A stretch of DNA of 64,000 nt from Pyrrhosoma nymphula (lineage: Eukaryota; Arthropoda; Insecta; Odonata; Coenagrionidae). Both the position numbers and the translations under genes were made by a program. Positions 24,690 through 35,685 of the stretch are shown here, piece by piece. Within the stretch, counting starts at the first letter, position 1; each line of letters begins with the position of its first letter. Under the pieces are notes generated by a model. That model did no database searches and was not told the origin of the DNA. It worked only from the letters and a program-made list of their open reading frames with translations. The DNA lies in contig OY754337.1 of the NCBI GenBank assembly GCA_963573305.1, positions 52,589,164 to 52,653,163 on the forward strand. Direction: 5' to 3'.

Positions 24690-24933
24690 AAGGGTTTATT
24701 AAATAAATTCGGAAAATCGAATTTCCCGCGTTCGTCATCAGGTGAGCCAAATTTTCATACAGACTTCGCGAAAAGTGAAGGCACTTGCCATCTGTTGGTC
24801 AAGTTTTAAATTAGCGGATTCCGGGAAGTTCTTTTGCGAATTATTAAATGCGGACGCCATCTATTGATCAAATTTTGAACTAGGGTTCTCCCCTAGAATC
24901 TCCCCCCCCTGCATTTTTATAAAAAATGCATTT

Positions 24934-25137
24934 CCAGGTTTTAATATTGTGTTCAGGACAACATGGAAAGTCCAGAAAACCTTTAATTGTTGACCATTTT
25001 TTGTAAAACTGCCGAATTTTTTCCGGGCGCCCGGCCGGCCCGCCGGAAAAAAATCGGCGGATTTACAAAAAATGGTCAACTAATTAAGGTTTTCTGGACG
25101 TCTCACGTCGTTCTGAACACAATGTAAAAACCTCAGG
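24934..25137. mobile_element. Foldback, ~200-bp imperfect palindrome
   Basis: The left arm (from 24934, with TTGTGTTCAGGA, GTCCAGAAAACCTT and TTGACCATTTTTTGTAAA) is inverted in the right arm (TTTACAAAAAATGGTCAA, AAGGTTTTCTGGAC, TTCTGAACACAA, ending near 25137). The centre is the GC-rich CCGGGCGCCCGGCCGG around 25021-25040. Arms are about 95 bases with small mismatches. It resembles a foldback MITE. Confidence 0.8.
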
Positions 25138-25702
25138 AGAACTTTTTCTAATAATTGCTAATTTTAAAAAAATCGAGAAATAAAAAAAAAATTGCCGGCA
25201 AAAGGATTCGATGCAACACACGCTATCTTCTCACCGTCTGCTACCGACTCTTAACCCCCCGGCTACCGGGGTTCTTGTGAAAGTGGGACTCAAAACTTGT
25301 ACTTAAATTCTAATATTGGGGACTTAATCTTTTTTCTGAAAATTTTGGTCGAGGCCAGCCGAGGGTCTCGAGGCAGGCCAACCCCTTGGCAATTCTTCTC
25401 TCTCTGTGAGGGTGGCTCTGGACTTAGAATAATTTTGTGCTCCGGCGATTTCGCGAATCGTTTGCTTTCCAATGACAGCCATATGAGAGGCTCTTCTTTC
25501 TGAGGAGAGACGTGGACGGACGCTTGGATCGTTCAATGGCTGCCAATGCGTCAATGACTGGCCTCGAAGGAGAGCCATTTAACTGATTTAACCACGAGAC
25601 GTATGGAGCCATACGACTGTGAGGGTTGTTTAATTTCTTTTATTTCTGAACCAGACTTCGCGAGATACAGCCGCCGACCATGGTACAGTGAAGTATTATT
25701 CA

Positions 25703-25925
25703 TCGCAAAACTTGGTGGCACCCGACGGTCGTCCCCTTGTCCCTCCACCCTCAATTACCTCTCTGCTCTGAGGCCCGGCTTTTTAAGTTATAGTCCACCG
25801 TCGCAAAACTTGGTGGCCCTCGACGGTAGTCCCCTTGTCCCTCCGCCCTCAATTACCTCTCTGCTCTGAGGCCCGGCTTTTTAAGGAATCAGTCCACCGT
25901 CGCAGAACTTGGTGGCACACGCCAA
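25703..25925. repeat. ~102-bp tandem repeat, 2.2 copies
   Basis: GCAAAACTTGGTGGC, TCCCCTTGTCCCTCC and CTCTGAGGCCCGGCTTTTTAAG occur twice (first block from about 25703, second from about 25805). A third partial copy ends near 25920 with GCAGAACTTGGTGGCAC. The ORFs crossing it on both strands are by-products of the repeat. Confidence 0.9.
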
Positions 25926-26411
25926 ATTTTTACCACTTTTTTCCAACGTAATGACCATATGTAGAATATTATGCTTTTATAGGTGGCAGTTCCAAGATAT
26001 ATTTTAGGCCGTTAGTGGAAATTTTTAAAGAGGACTCAAGTTAAGTTTATTTTCCGAAATCAGTCTTTGAATGAATGCAAAGTTCAGGAGAATGCACAGT
26101 GCAACCAAAGAATGTACTTAATTTTATGAACAAATTCCTCTTTGATACAGGAATCTTAAATTAAAGGTAACCTAATTTATTATTAATGATAATTATCACT
26201 AATGTTGAAATTGCCAAAATTTAGATATCCGCATTCTTTTTGCTCTTCACCGTTGGTAACACAATGAGGAAAAACTACATTACCCAGGGGTAAATGAAAA
26301 CTTACAGATAATTTCTTTTAAGTTCATTTTTAATGGTTGAAGAGAACAATTATACATTGAGTAAGAGGTCCCAGACATATCCAGTTTAGTTCTTCACAAT
26401 TGAATATATTT

Positions 26412-26596
26412 TTACTTCATATTCTGAGATATCCAAGATTTGGGTAAGCCAGTATCCCAAATGTGATGTCCTCCAGCATCAGTGAGCAGCTGCTGTCCAG
26501 CAATATCAGGAATCACCCTTGGTGCCAATTTGTTTGGATTCCAGTCTTCACCAACTTGCACCATTTTTCCTTTTCCCAAAAGAGATTTGGGAAAAT
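26412..26596 (-). CDS. Probable terminal exon of an unidentified minus-strand gene
   Basis: Reading minus, a T-rich tract and TTTTATCAG give a good acceptor at 26597/26596. The frame then runs 61 codons to a TAA at 26414-26412. It reads PKSLLGKGKMVQVGEDWNP, then IPDIAGQQLLTDAGGHHIWD, ending in GLPKSWISQNMK. The composition looks like a globular protein, not repeat-derived. An AATAAA lies about 230 bases downstream on the minus strand (near 26176). I do not recognise the family. The upstream exon was not found with confidence; 30289-30433 is a weak candidate. Confidence 0.45.
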
Positions 26597-27689
26597 CTGA
26601 TAAAAAAATGAAATGAAAATGCATTTCTTAGTGTGTCAAGAAATTAATATCCTCTTCACTAGGAATTTATGGGATGACAATGCTACTATCCAATTTCACT
26701 TAGTTAATATAATGAACTTCATGAGCAGCTGCTGACAGATCAGGCTGATAAGTTCACCCAAACATCCACCAATGCTACTATACAGTTTACATAAACATTT
26801 TAAGCAGCCATTCAACAGGGCTTTACACCCTTCCAAAATGCTGTCAATTAAGTACTTAGGACAAACCAAATTAGTATAAATTCAATGATAAACCTAAGAT
26901 ATTGAACCTCTATACCTACATACTGATAACTACTCACAAGGTGGAAGATATGGCAACCACAAGAAACAATAAGTGAATATCCAGGTAGGAAAAACCCAAC
27001 AATGATGTGCCATTAGCGTTTGGTACCTGGGGAAAGGAGGAGTTAAGACAGAAATGAAGGGGGAGAATATGGCCCATACACAGGAAATGTCTGTGGTTAG
27101 AAGATAGAATTTTGCAGGAAAAATAAATTAATACATATTAGCGAGCACAAAATAATAAAAATAGAATAAAAATGGTTATGAAATCAGCAGAGGCAAAGGC
27201 AACTATGGAAAAGGCTGAGAGAGAAAGTTAAGCATAAAATAGATTGTAATATGTTCATGCAGAAGTTAGGAAACAGATTCAAAACTTAATGCATCTTGTT
27301 ATAAGAGAATATATAGATTCTGATCATAATCTAGGGCATACTTATGAAATATGATGTTAGATTCAAAATTCCAAGTAAAAATAAAGTTGGAAAAGATAGC
27401 TTTCATCTTTATCATATGGAATGAAGTTCCATCAGCAGGCACTGCCAGCCAGATTTAAAAAATGGGTAGCATCATGAAATTATAATATCAAGTAGCAAAG
27501 ATTTTAGGAGGACTGGAATGAGACAAAAGGAGAACTGAGCTAGTAATTAAGGCATTCAACAATGGGAGAATATTAATAACTGGTACCTTAGGTTACAATG
27601 CGAATAAAAGAAAATCAAAGAATATAACATGAAGTGTAGCATTGCAAGGAGCAATAAAATGAACTCTAGGGAAAAAGGAGATTAGACTG

Positions 27690-27875
27690 CAGACTTTCAA
27701 GACACATAGCACAAAATGATATGGGGAGAGGGATGGAGCAGGTGTGGTGGACAGAAAGGAAGACAAACGAGGAAGTGCTCGACATGATGAGTGAGGATAG
27801 GAAACTGCTGGAAGAGATTAGGAGGAGGCAGAGCAGGTTGTTTGAACAGGTAATGATGGGATAGGGGGTGCTGAA
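27690..27875 (+). pseudogene. 3' fragment of an RTE-like LINE
   Basis: The plus strand shows MEQVWWTERKTNEEVLDM(M)SEDRKLLEEI, split here as EQVWWTERKTNEEVLDM and SEDRKLLEEIRRRQSRLF. This parallels the C-terminal part of the larger LINE at 35221-35484 (KTNEEVLDMVGEERKL). It is short and ends in stops, so a 5'-truncated relic of the same family. Confidence 0.65.
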
Positions 27876-29039
27876 GGCCACGGCACTTTGGCAAACCATG
27901 AAACCCTCTTACAGTTAGTTTAACCATTACCTACAGCAACTGAATTTTACTAAAATCATCATGGTAATATATGTGTGGGCCACATGGATGCATTAGCCAC
28001 AATTTCTTTAACTATTTTTAGTTCAGGGAATCCATGCACTACTCAAGAAATGTAGGCAATAAGCCTGGATTGGAACCTGAAGAAAAGAAAAACTATTGCT
28101 GTAAATGTCAAAACACCTTACTTGGCCAGGAGCAAAGGAAGAGGGAAAATCTCTCCACAAAAAATGCATGCAATCATTCAGACAAAAAAGCAATGTGGAA
28201 TTATTTTTGCAAAGAAAGATTTTTCTGTACACCTTGTTTCTCACTGCATTGGGTGCTTAAACTTTACAACTATTGGAGTTTTTCATTACTTTTGGCCACA
28301 TAATACAGCTGTAGAACTGAGATCAAATTAGGGAAGGGCTCTCTTGAATCATTATTTGTCAGCCACCTTCCCAATTAAAAAATATTCCACTTCCTAATTA
28401 CACTGGGGTCAACTATTGATGACTTAATAAAATGTAGTCAGCTACAAATGAAGAGAATGATTACTGTTTTTATAGTCCTTTAGTATGTAATGTAACCCAA
28501 AGTAAGAAAGGGCACCATGTACACATGAATATGATAGGCAGAGCTGGCATCACTACCTACTAAGTTTCTCAGCTATCTAAGATAACTTTCACATTTGAGT
28601 CTTAAGAATTATCATTATCTGTACTTGCTTCTGAAGTTAGAATGACTTCAGATTTGGAATATGATAGTGGCTCATAATTAAAGGTTTCAAATTTATTGTC
28701 AAATGACCTTTCGCTGAAGAGCAACTTTCATCAACCTTAAGTTTGGTTTATTCTTCGAAGCAATTTCTCACTTTGTACATTTTGAACTTTTTTACTCTTA
28801 CCAACAGGTGTTTGGTTTATTCAATGATATATTGGCGCATTAACAGCCCCCACTAAAATGTTGCATAGAGTGCCAAAATGTATCAAGAAGGGGGTGCAGA
28901 AGTCAGCCCCAGTCCAAAGAAATGGAGCAGTGGTTCTAGCAACAGCTGAAAAGAAAACAATTCAAGAGTTTTAAAATAAATTTAAAATTTGAGGATTGTT
29001 TTAAGGCTTCAAAAAATTGTGCGTGAGAGGAAACTTCAA
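27876..29039. other. No supported gene
   Basis: A cysteine-bearing plus frame at 28022-28330 (CCKCQNTLLGQEQ, then CKERFFCTPC) follows an acceptor-like TTTTTAG at about 28014-28020. The minus strand over the same place also has splice-like signals, so no call is made. The rest is AT-rich. Confidence 0.3.
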
Positions 29040-29240
29040 AAATGTCAGAGGAAATAAGGCTTGAGGGAGAAATTCAAAGGAGTGCTCAGAAGTGGCTGGA
29101 GGAAGTGTGGACCTGGGATAAAACAACATGCTGAAGAGGGCGAAAGAGCATATAAAGTTGGGTAAGCTTAAGAGATGAGAAGAATCATGAGTTCCGATGA
29201 TATCAAAGGGGACAAAAGATATGAAGCTTTGAATAGAAAT
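29040..29240 (+). pseudogene. Possible second LINE 3' fragment
   Basis: Text such as TGGCTGGAGGAAGTGTGG, CTGAAGAGGGCGAAAGAG and AAAAGATATGAAGCTTTGAA parallels the 35360-35515 end of the RTE-like LINE in order and spacing. No open frame survives. Confidence 0.35.
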
Positions 29241-30288
29241 TATATAGAGTTATAACTTTACATAGAAAATGTCACAGATTGATCCCTGCGGCAATGGAAA
29301 TAAATGGCAAGCCTAGAAGAATTAGTTTGGTAGAATACCAGTGATTTTAATTTTAACTAAACCAAGAGATCCTTGATAATTGAAATCACTTAGGGCTACA
29401 TGTGAATGATGAATAGGTACCTCTCGAGGTAATTGAGGGATTACCCATCTTAATCTGTCCAAGATAATAGTGCAGTTGACACTTATAAATTCAACCAAAC
29501 AGTAAACATGTTCAATGCCTTCTGGGGAAGTGAATTACATGACTGAAGAATCCAAGATGTTGACTTTGCTTTATCATATGATCATGAATTAAGTGTTTAC
29601 TTTTCATTACATTTTTATCCAAATCAGTATAAATCATCAAATCATAGTATTTTAAATATTGTTTGGCGATAGTGATAGTGTCATATTTTTGCAGCCTTTT
29701 TTTACAATACACATTCATGGAACTGGGATTTTAACTAGTCTCTGCATATTTCCATAATAGTTTTCATTATCTAGTTTGAAGAGTTTCTATACGCTTAATC
29801 ATGAAATGATTGGCATTTGACATAAAATAAAATGGCATTGAAAAAATTAATTGAAAAAAGTGTCGTTGCTACTCATTCCAATGTCATGTCTGTATTATAT
29901 TTTGGCATTTGCATGCTGGTACCCTATTGGCCAATGGTTTGAATGCTCAACAGAGCTATTATCTTGGAAGGACTAAAGATGAAGAGGGAGATTGTCACAA
30001 AGGTCTCAAGAATCTCTGAAGGCAAGCTGGGCAATAGACGGTCCTAAACGCCTTCAGAAATAGCATATTGAACAAAATATTAATACACAAGACTCATACT
30101 ACTCATATCACACTGGCCCAATGGACCAATAAATGTGCCTCATGGACTCCTTGGGAGGAACCCCACCAAATGTTACACAAATGCCGTACGCCAAAACCAA
30201 CCACCAGCATTTAAAAAAAAATTTAAGGTAAAATTGCTACTTTTTGTCCACTGAATTCCATGAATATCAGCAATACAATCCATTTTAC

Positions 30289-30433
30289 CTTCATAGATTA
30301 AGAAATCAGAACCAATATAGTCACAATACATTCCATGATAACACTTTCCCCAGCAACTAACTCCTGCAGACAGGTCCTGACAGTGGGAAGACCACGACTG
30401 AACAGCAGCACAGCAATGAAACCTCAGAAACCC
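30289..30433 (-). CDS. Weak exon candidate, cysteine-rich
   Basis: Minus strand: acceptor-like TACTTCCAG ends at 30434, and donor-like AAG|GTAAAA begins at 30288. Between them is an open frame with eight cysteines, including HCCAAVQSWSSHC and CWGKCYHGMYCDYIG. The frame stays open past the donor, and no family is recognised. The only link to the terminal exon at 26412 is strand and proximity. Confidence 0.2.
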
Positions 30434-30573
30434 CTGGAAGTACATAATAAATAATGATCAACAGGATGCACTCAATACCTATGCCTTAACTTCAAAATAA
30501 TTTGCTGCCAGATTGTACACGTTCACGCTTTCATTAATAAGACAATGTGATCGTATTGTACGTAGGATTGACT

Positions 30574-30607
30574 TTTGGGGGGGGGGGGGGGTTTGACTTC
30601 TGGGGGG
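30574..30607. repeat. Poly-G tract
   Basis: A run of about 14 G is followed shortly by a second G run (CTGGGGGG). The strand and length are notable as a possible quadruplex former; no gene is attached to it. Confidence 0.85.
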
Positions 30608-31439
30608 TTTCATTAATATTTATGTGCATCATCATAAAATGATATTTAGATAATTATTCACTAAAACTATAATTAAATTAACACTTTTTTTGTGAAGACA
30701 ATTTAACTATATTTTTCAGCCTAATAAGCAAAATTCTAAACGGTAGTTCAGGTAAACGAACGAATACTAATTCAAGTAAACATGTTTTTGGGGGTGAGTT
30801 TAAACCGTAAAACCCCGTCCGTACACCACTGAATATGATCTACCAAGCATGACTGACTGATAGCAATGAATGAAGCTTTCATACTCCAAGGAACTCAACA
30901 AAACTTCAATTAAAACAATAAAAAAATCATTACATAGATAGATATTTATTTGACATTAAACAAAATACAATATGCAGTAGTCATCAAACGGTAGTAAACA
31001 CCAAAAATTATAAATTCATGTCAAGAGGATTACATTCCAAAAATTCTTCAAAGGAATAAATCCCTTTAGAAATAATCCATATGCGGAGACTTTTTAGAAC
31101 CTTGCAAATGATATAGTTCTAGCCTCTAGAGGCAAGAGGTTGAAAAACCTTATTTTGAGAAAATTGAATGATCCATAAGATTTGGACAGTGTACACCATG
31201 GTATTACCAGATTATCTTTGTCTTGTGTTATAATGATGAACTAGAGCTCCTGTTTCAAAGGAGTCAATATTTACTCTGACATCACAAAGCATTTGAAAAT
31301 ACCCTAGTAGCAAGTAATATCTATACAATATCCATAAAGGTTTACCAATATCGAAAAAGCATTATTTCCACATTTAATGTTGTATATATATTACATGGAT
31401 ATTAACCCAGTAACCACAGAAAGTTGCAATAATGTTGAA

Positions 31440-31765
31440 GGGTGAAAAAACCATCGGAAAACATACTTTCTAAACACGTTTCGTGGTCATCTGAAGCGGT
31501 TGAACACCTTACTACGGAAAGTGTTTTTTTAGACACTAAGGCGGTTTCAGGACTTCGGAAAAAATATCGGTCTGCGGCCCTTACCTCAATAATTAAGTCC
31601 GGAGTGGCCAGTCAGAAAATACCATTCCATACGGTCGTCTGAGGCGATTGAACACCTTTCTACGGAAAGTGTTTTTTAGACACTAAGCCGGTTTCTGGTC
31701 TTAATATTTCAATAATTGATTCCGGAGTGACAAAGGAAATGTGTTTCTAAGCACGTTTCGAGATC
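31440..31765. repeat. ~175-bp tandem duplication
   Basis: TCTGA(A/G)GCG(G/A)TTGAACACC, TACGGAAAGTGTTTTTTAGACACTAAG and ATAATT(A/G)(A/T)(G/T)TCCGGAGTG appear in the same order twice, at about 31490-31600 and 31636-31730. ACACGTTTCGTGGTCATCTG at the left is echoed by GCACGTTTCGAGATCGTC near 31751. The open frame 31442-31642 is confined to copy 1. Confidence 0.8.
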
Positions 31766-32058
31766 GTCTAACATTCCAATTATTCGATTTGTTCCCTTAT
31801 AAGGTAGAAATTCTGCCAATTATAATGCGTCCGATTGCATTATATTATATTAGGCCATATTATTTTAAATATGATAATATAATTAGTCAAATTATCTATG
31901 TCTTCTGGAATGAATATTGAATATGTTCACTAAACTCCATCCGGCGAAAGAAGTCTCAATCCAAAATTTGATTTCGAATTTTAAATTCTAAAAATATTTT
32001 AGTTTATATTTGCAAAGTCATATAGACATCGTGTAGCATAGGCAGATATCCCATTAGA

Positions 32059-32292
32059 ATGCTTTCTGGGCTTTCTATACCAAATGGAGATTCTCTCCAC
32101 TGCTCAAAATTCAAATTCAAATTTCGCGGGGAGACACGTGGGGGGCGCGCAGCAATTTTCACGAGAGAATATACAAAGTGGTTCAATGTGCACATGGTGT
32201 GGATCAGTGTGGATACCAGTATATTATCGTGGCTGGACTTATCCATTCTTTGGCATATGAGTTTTAATCGTGCTGATGAAAACGTAAATTTG
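32059..32292 (+). CDS. Weak first-exon candidate
   Basis: An open plus frame reaches a strong donor consensus (AATTTG|GTGAGTA at 32292/32293). An ATG at about 32194 begins MVWISVDTSILSWLDLSI and runs to that donor. The stretch includes a GC-rich patch near 32130-32150. No protein family is recognised and no downstream exon was joined. The LINE at 32490 would lie in its first intron. Confidence 0.2.
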
Positions 32293-32935
32293 GTGAGTAA
32301 AACTCGTAAACGTACTGATTGTAGACATTTACAAAAACATCCAATGTTAGCAACTTGTCCAATATTATATTTCGCTCATTTTCTTCAGGTTAGCTTAGAG
32401 CCATTTATCTTCATCGTCATGTACATTAGTGGATGAAATTCACTCAGAATGAATAATAAGAGGAAGCTATTCAGTTAATCTCTTCTCTTGGACTACAACC
32501 TCGTCGTGGTTGAAGGGCTTGCGTGCTCCGATGACCCCTAGAGCTGCACTGGCAGGAGCATTGGTCCTGGTAGGGTCACCCATGCCAGATTGGTCGTAGG
32601 TTAGGAGACAGACGAATGGTAGTCCGCACAGCGTCTGTACCTCAGTGAGGCGGCTGCAAAAGGCATCTGACCCCAGTTGGACGGCCTCTGAAGTGATGGT
32701 GTCATGTAAAAAACACTATTGGGATAGGCCACGGAATACTATCTCAATTAAAACAAAAACCTTGAAATTATGGACAGATCTCAAATGATAATAAAACCTG
32801 GCAACTCGGCCAAGAGGGCCAGGTGTAGTGCCCAGCAGCGGTGGGAGCAAGGCCCCTGCGGTCGTCATCACACGAAATCCTTGCTCAGACGTAGCAGCAG
32901 CAGAGGAAAAGATAAAGAAGAGGAACGAAACCATC

Positions 32936-33300
32936 TGAATAGGCACGTGGAATGGTAGCACTAAGCTGAAGGCGGGGAAGCTAGAGAATATAAAGCAAGT
33001 AATGGAGAGGGTGGGTGTGGACATCATGGGTCTGGGTGAAGTAAGATGGAAGGATGACGGGGATTACTGGAGCGGTGACTATAGAGTAATTTATAGTGGA
33101 GAAAATGAAAGTCAGCGCGGGGTTGCATTCGTAACGAATAGGAAACTTGGTAGAAAAGTAGTGTATGCAGAACAGGTGAGTGATAGGATAATAGTTGTGG
33201 AACTAAAAGCAGAACCAACGAATTTAGTTATAATCCAGGTTTATATGCCTACCTCTAATCATAAAGAGGAGGTAGATGGGGTGTACAATCAGCTAGAGTA
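32936..33300 (+). pseudogene. LINE AP-endonuclease domain
   Basis: The frame begins IGTWNGSTKLKAGKLENIK, the start of an exonuclease-endonuclease-phosphatase fold. VDIMGLGEVRWKDDGDYW (metal-binding Glu) and VIIQVYMPTSNHKEE follow. The in-frame codon just before IGTWN is TGA where relatives have Arg (CGA), a likely CpG decay. The enzyme would nick the target DNA to start target-primed reverse transcription. The frame stops at 33301 and later endonuclease motifs are scrambled. Confidence 0.85.
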
Positions 33301-34139
33301 AATAATTGGTAGGATACCAGGAAGTAAGCACCTGGTAGTAATTGGAACGTGGTGGTGGGTGAAGGAAGAGATGGGCGGGAGGTGGGCGATTACGGGCTAG
33401 GAAGGAGAAACGACCGGGGCGAGAAAACTGTGGAGTTTTGCTGCAGAAATAACCTAGTAATTACAAATACAAGGTTCAGACATCATCCTTCACGTAGGTA
33501 CACTTGGAAGAAGCCGGAAGACACATAGGTTCCAGATAGATTATATAATGGTACGTCACAGATACAGGAATAGTGTTAAAAACTCACATACTTATCCAGG
33601 AGCTGATGCAGACACAGACCACAACTTATTAGTCATGAAATGTCGGGTAAAACTAAAAAAGATAGGAATGGGAAGGAGGGTACGAAAGTGGAATACGGAG
33701 GCATTAACTGGGGCAATGTAGAAGAAGTATTGAGAGAAGGTGGATGAGATAATGGGTGAGGATCATGGAGTTAGATCAGGGGAAGATGAATGGGGAAGTT
33801 TGAAAAATGGAATTGTAGAAGCAACGAAAGCAACGGTAGGCGTAGTGAGTGCAACTAAAATTAGAAAACCGTGGATCACGAATGTGATGTAGAAGAGAAG
33901 GAAATGGAGAAGATAAGAGATGGAAGATCGTAAACTCAGAGCTAGGTCAGAGAAAATACTGAGAATTAAATAACAGGCTTAGAAGAGAAACAAAGAAAGC
34001 AAGAGAGGCGTGGTGGAGAGAACATATCGACGCGTTAGAGAAATACCAAAAAGAGGGAAGAGCAGATGCATTATATAGGAAAGTAAAGGAACTGACGGGT
34101 GGTAATAAGGGAAGGGGAATTACAACGATAACAGACAAG

Positions 34140-35116
34140 ATGGGAAAGGTGATCGTAGAACCGAGAGAGATCCAGGAGAGGTGGAAGGAGTATGTTGAAG
34201 AGCTGTATGGTAAAGAAATAAGGCCCAATAGGTTAGATATAGAAAGGGAAGACGATATCGACAGAGATTGCATCGAACCAAGTATCCCAGATAGCGAAAT
34301 CAAAAGAGCTCTACGAGACATGAAAGGAATAAGGCGGTGGGAATAGAGGACATACCTGCAGAGTTTTTAAAGAGCATGGAGTAGAATAGAAGAGGAAAAC
34401 TTTTTGTGCTTATTCGACGGATTTATGAGGATGGAGTGTGGCCGGAAGCCTTTGCGAGGACTGTACTAATTCCTATACCAAAGAAGAGTAAGGCAAAAAC
34501 GTGCGAAGACTATAGGACAATAAGCTTAATATCCCACGTGGCCAAAGTAGTTCTGAGAATTCTAAACAGAAGGCTAGAGAAGAAGGCAAATGAATACCTG
34601 GGTGACGAGCAGTTTGGGTTTAGGAGAGAGACAGGAACGCGAGACGCTATAGCGGTGATGAGGAGGCTAGTAGAAAGGAACCTAGAGTATGGGCAGGATG
34701 TTTTTGCATGCTTCGTAGATTTCGAGAAGGCATTTGATCGGGTGAAATGGACGAGGCATGGGGGGAGGAGGAGGTAGGGAATAAAGGTAGGAGGGGCGCT
34801 GATAAAATCAGTGAGATTTGCAGATGATCAAGCATTGGTTAGTCAGTCGGCCAAGGGGTTACAGTCAATGGTGAATGCATTAGAGGTGCAGTGTGAAAAG
34901 TATGGGATGAAGATCAATCACAAGAAAACGAAAGTAATGAGATTTTCTAGCAGTAAGAAGGCGGGGCTGAATATAAGGGTGGGAGGGCAGAAGATAGAGC
35001 AGGTCGAGCAGTTTACATATCTGGGTAGTAATATGGAGGCGAATGGGTTTAGTGGTAAGGACATCAGATGTAGAATTGCGCTAGCTAAAGAAGCATTTTC
35101 GAAGAGAAGGGATTGA
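34140..35116 (+). pseudogene. LINE reverse transcriptase, central deletion
   Basis: Frames 34140-34346, 34406-34777 and 34811-35116 carry RT segments in order: VLIPIPKKSKAKTCEDYRTI, LGDEQFGFRRETGTRDAIAV, ACFVDFEKAFDRVKW (first catalytic Asp), then a jump to VRFADDQALV (the FADD centre) and KYGMKINHKKTKVM. About 70-80 residues expected between KAFDRVKW and FADD, including the LSPLLF-type motif, are missing. So both catalytic motifs are present but the palm is broken. Three frames are needed. Confidence 0.88.
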
Positions 35117-35220
35117 TGAGTGGGGGTCTGAGAAGAGACTTAAAGAAGAGGCTGGTGAAAACTTTAATATGGATCGTGGCGCTATATGGGTCGGAAACTT
35201 GGTCATTGTGAAGGGAGGAT

Positions 35221-35484
35221 GTGTGTAGATTTGAGGCATTTGAGATGTGGGTTTGGAGAAGGATGGAGAAGGTTAGCTGGATGGCGAGAAAGACTAACGA
35301 GGAGGTATTGGATATGGTCGGAGAGGAGAGGAAGCTTGTGGCAGAGGTTCGGATAAGGCAGAAGAGATGGATGGAGGAGGTTTTGATAGGAGAGGGCATG
35401 TTGAAAAGAGTGATAGAGGGGAGAACACTGGGGAAGCGTGGAAGAGGAAGGAGGAGGATAGGAATTCTGGACGAAATAAGATGA
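35221..35484 (+). pseudogene. LINE C-terminal tail
   Basis: FEAFEMWVWRRMEKVSWM, KTNEEVLDMVGEERKL and a basic GKRGRGRRRIGILDEI stretch form the tail after the RT thumb in this LINE type. The copy at 27690-27875 shows the same segment. Confidence 0.8.
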
Positions 35485-35685
35485 GGTAGAAGATATGAAG
35501 ATTTGAAGAGGGATCTAATAACGGGCCATCCTTAAGAGGGAAAGCGAGACAATTTCTATTAGGTTGGGATACAGAATGAGGACTGTCCAAGAACCTACCA
35601 ATCAGCTGGTAGAATACTTTAATGATTCAGTTAATTGACTAGAAGCGGTCGAAATAAATGATTAAAAGCTAATTTACAGCAGTGT

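Larger units (their letters stand above)
32490..35570 (+). mobile_element. RTE-like non-LTR retrotransposon, degenerate
   Basis: One plus-strand element with 5' leader (32490-32935), AP-endonuclease (32936-33300 and decayed to about 33900), linker, reverse transcriptase (34400-35116) and C-terminal tail (35150-35500). The endonuclease resembles that of RTE/BovB-type elements, often annotated as craniofacial development protein 2. No terminal repeats or clear target duplication were seen. Multiple frames, stops and an RT deletion show it is dead. Confidence 0.85.

Noticed and set aside
28022..28330. Cysteine-bearing exon on the plus strand
   Set aside because: Splice-like signals occur on both strands over the same bases and the cysteine spacing fits no known finger.
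35085..35590. Minus-strand ORFs of 98-104 codons opposite the LINE tail
   Set aside because: Low-complexity Ser/Leu/Pro-rich shadows of the plus-strand LINE coding region.
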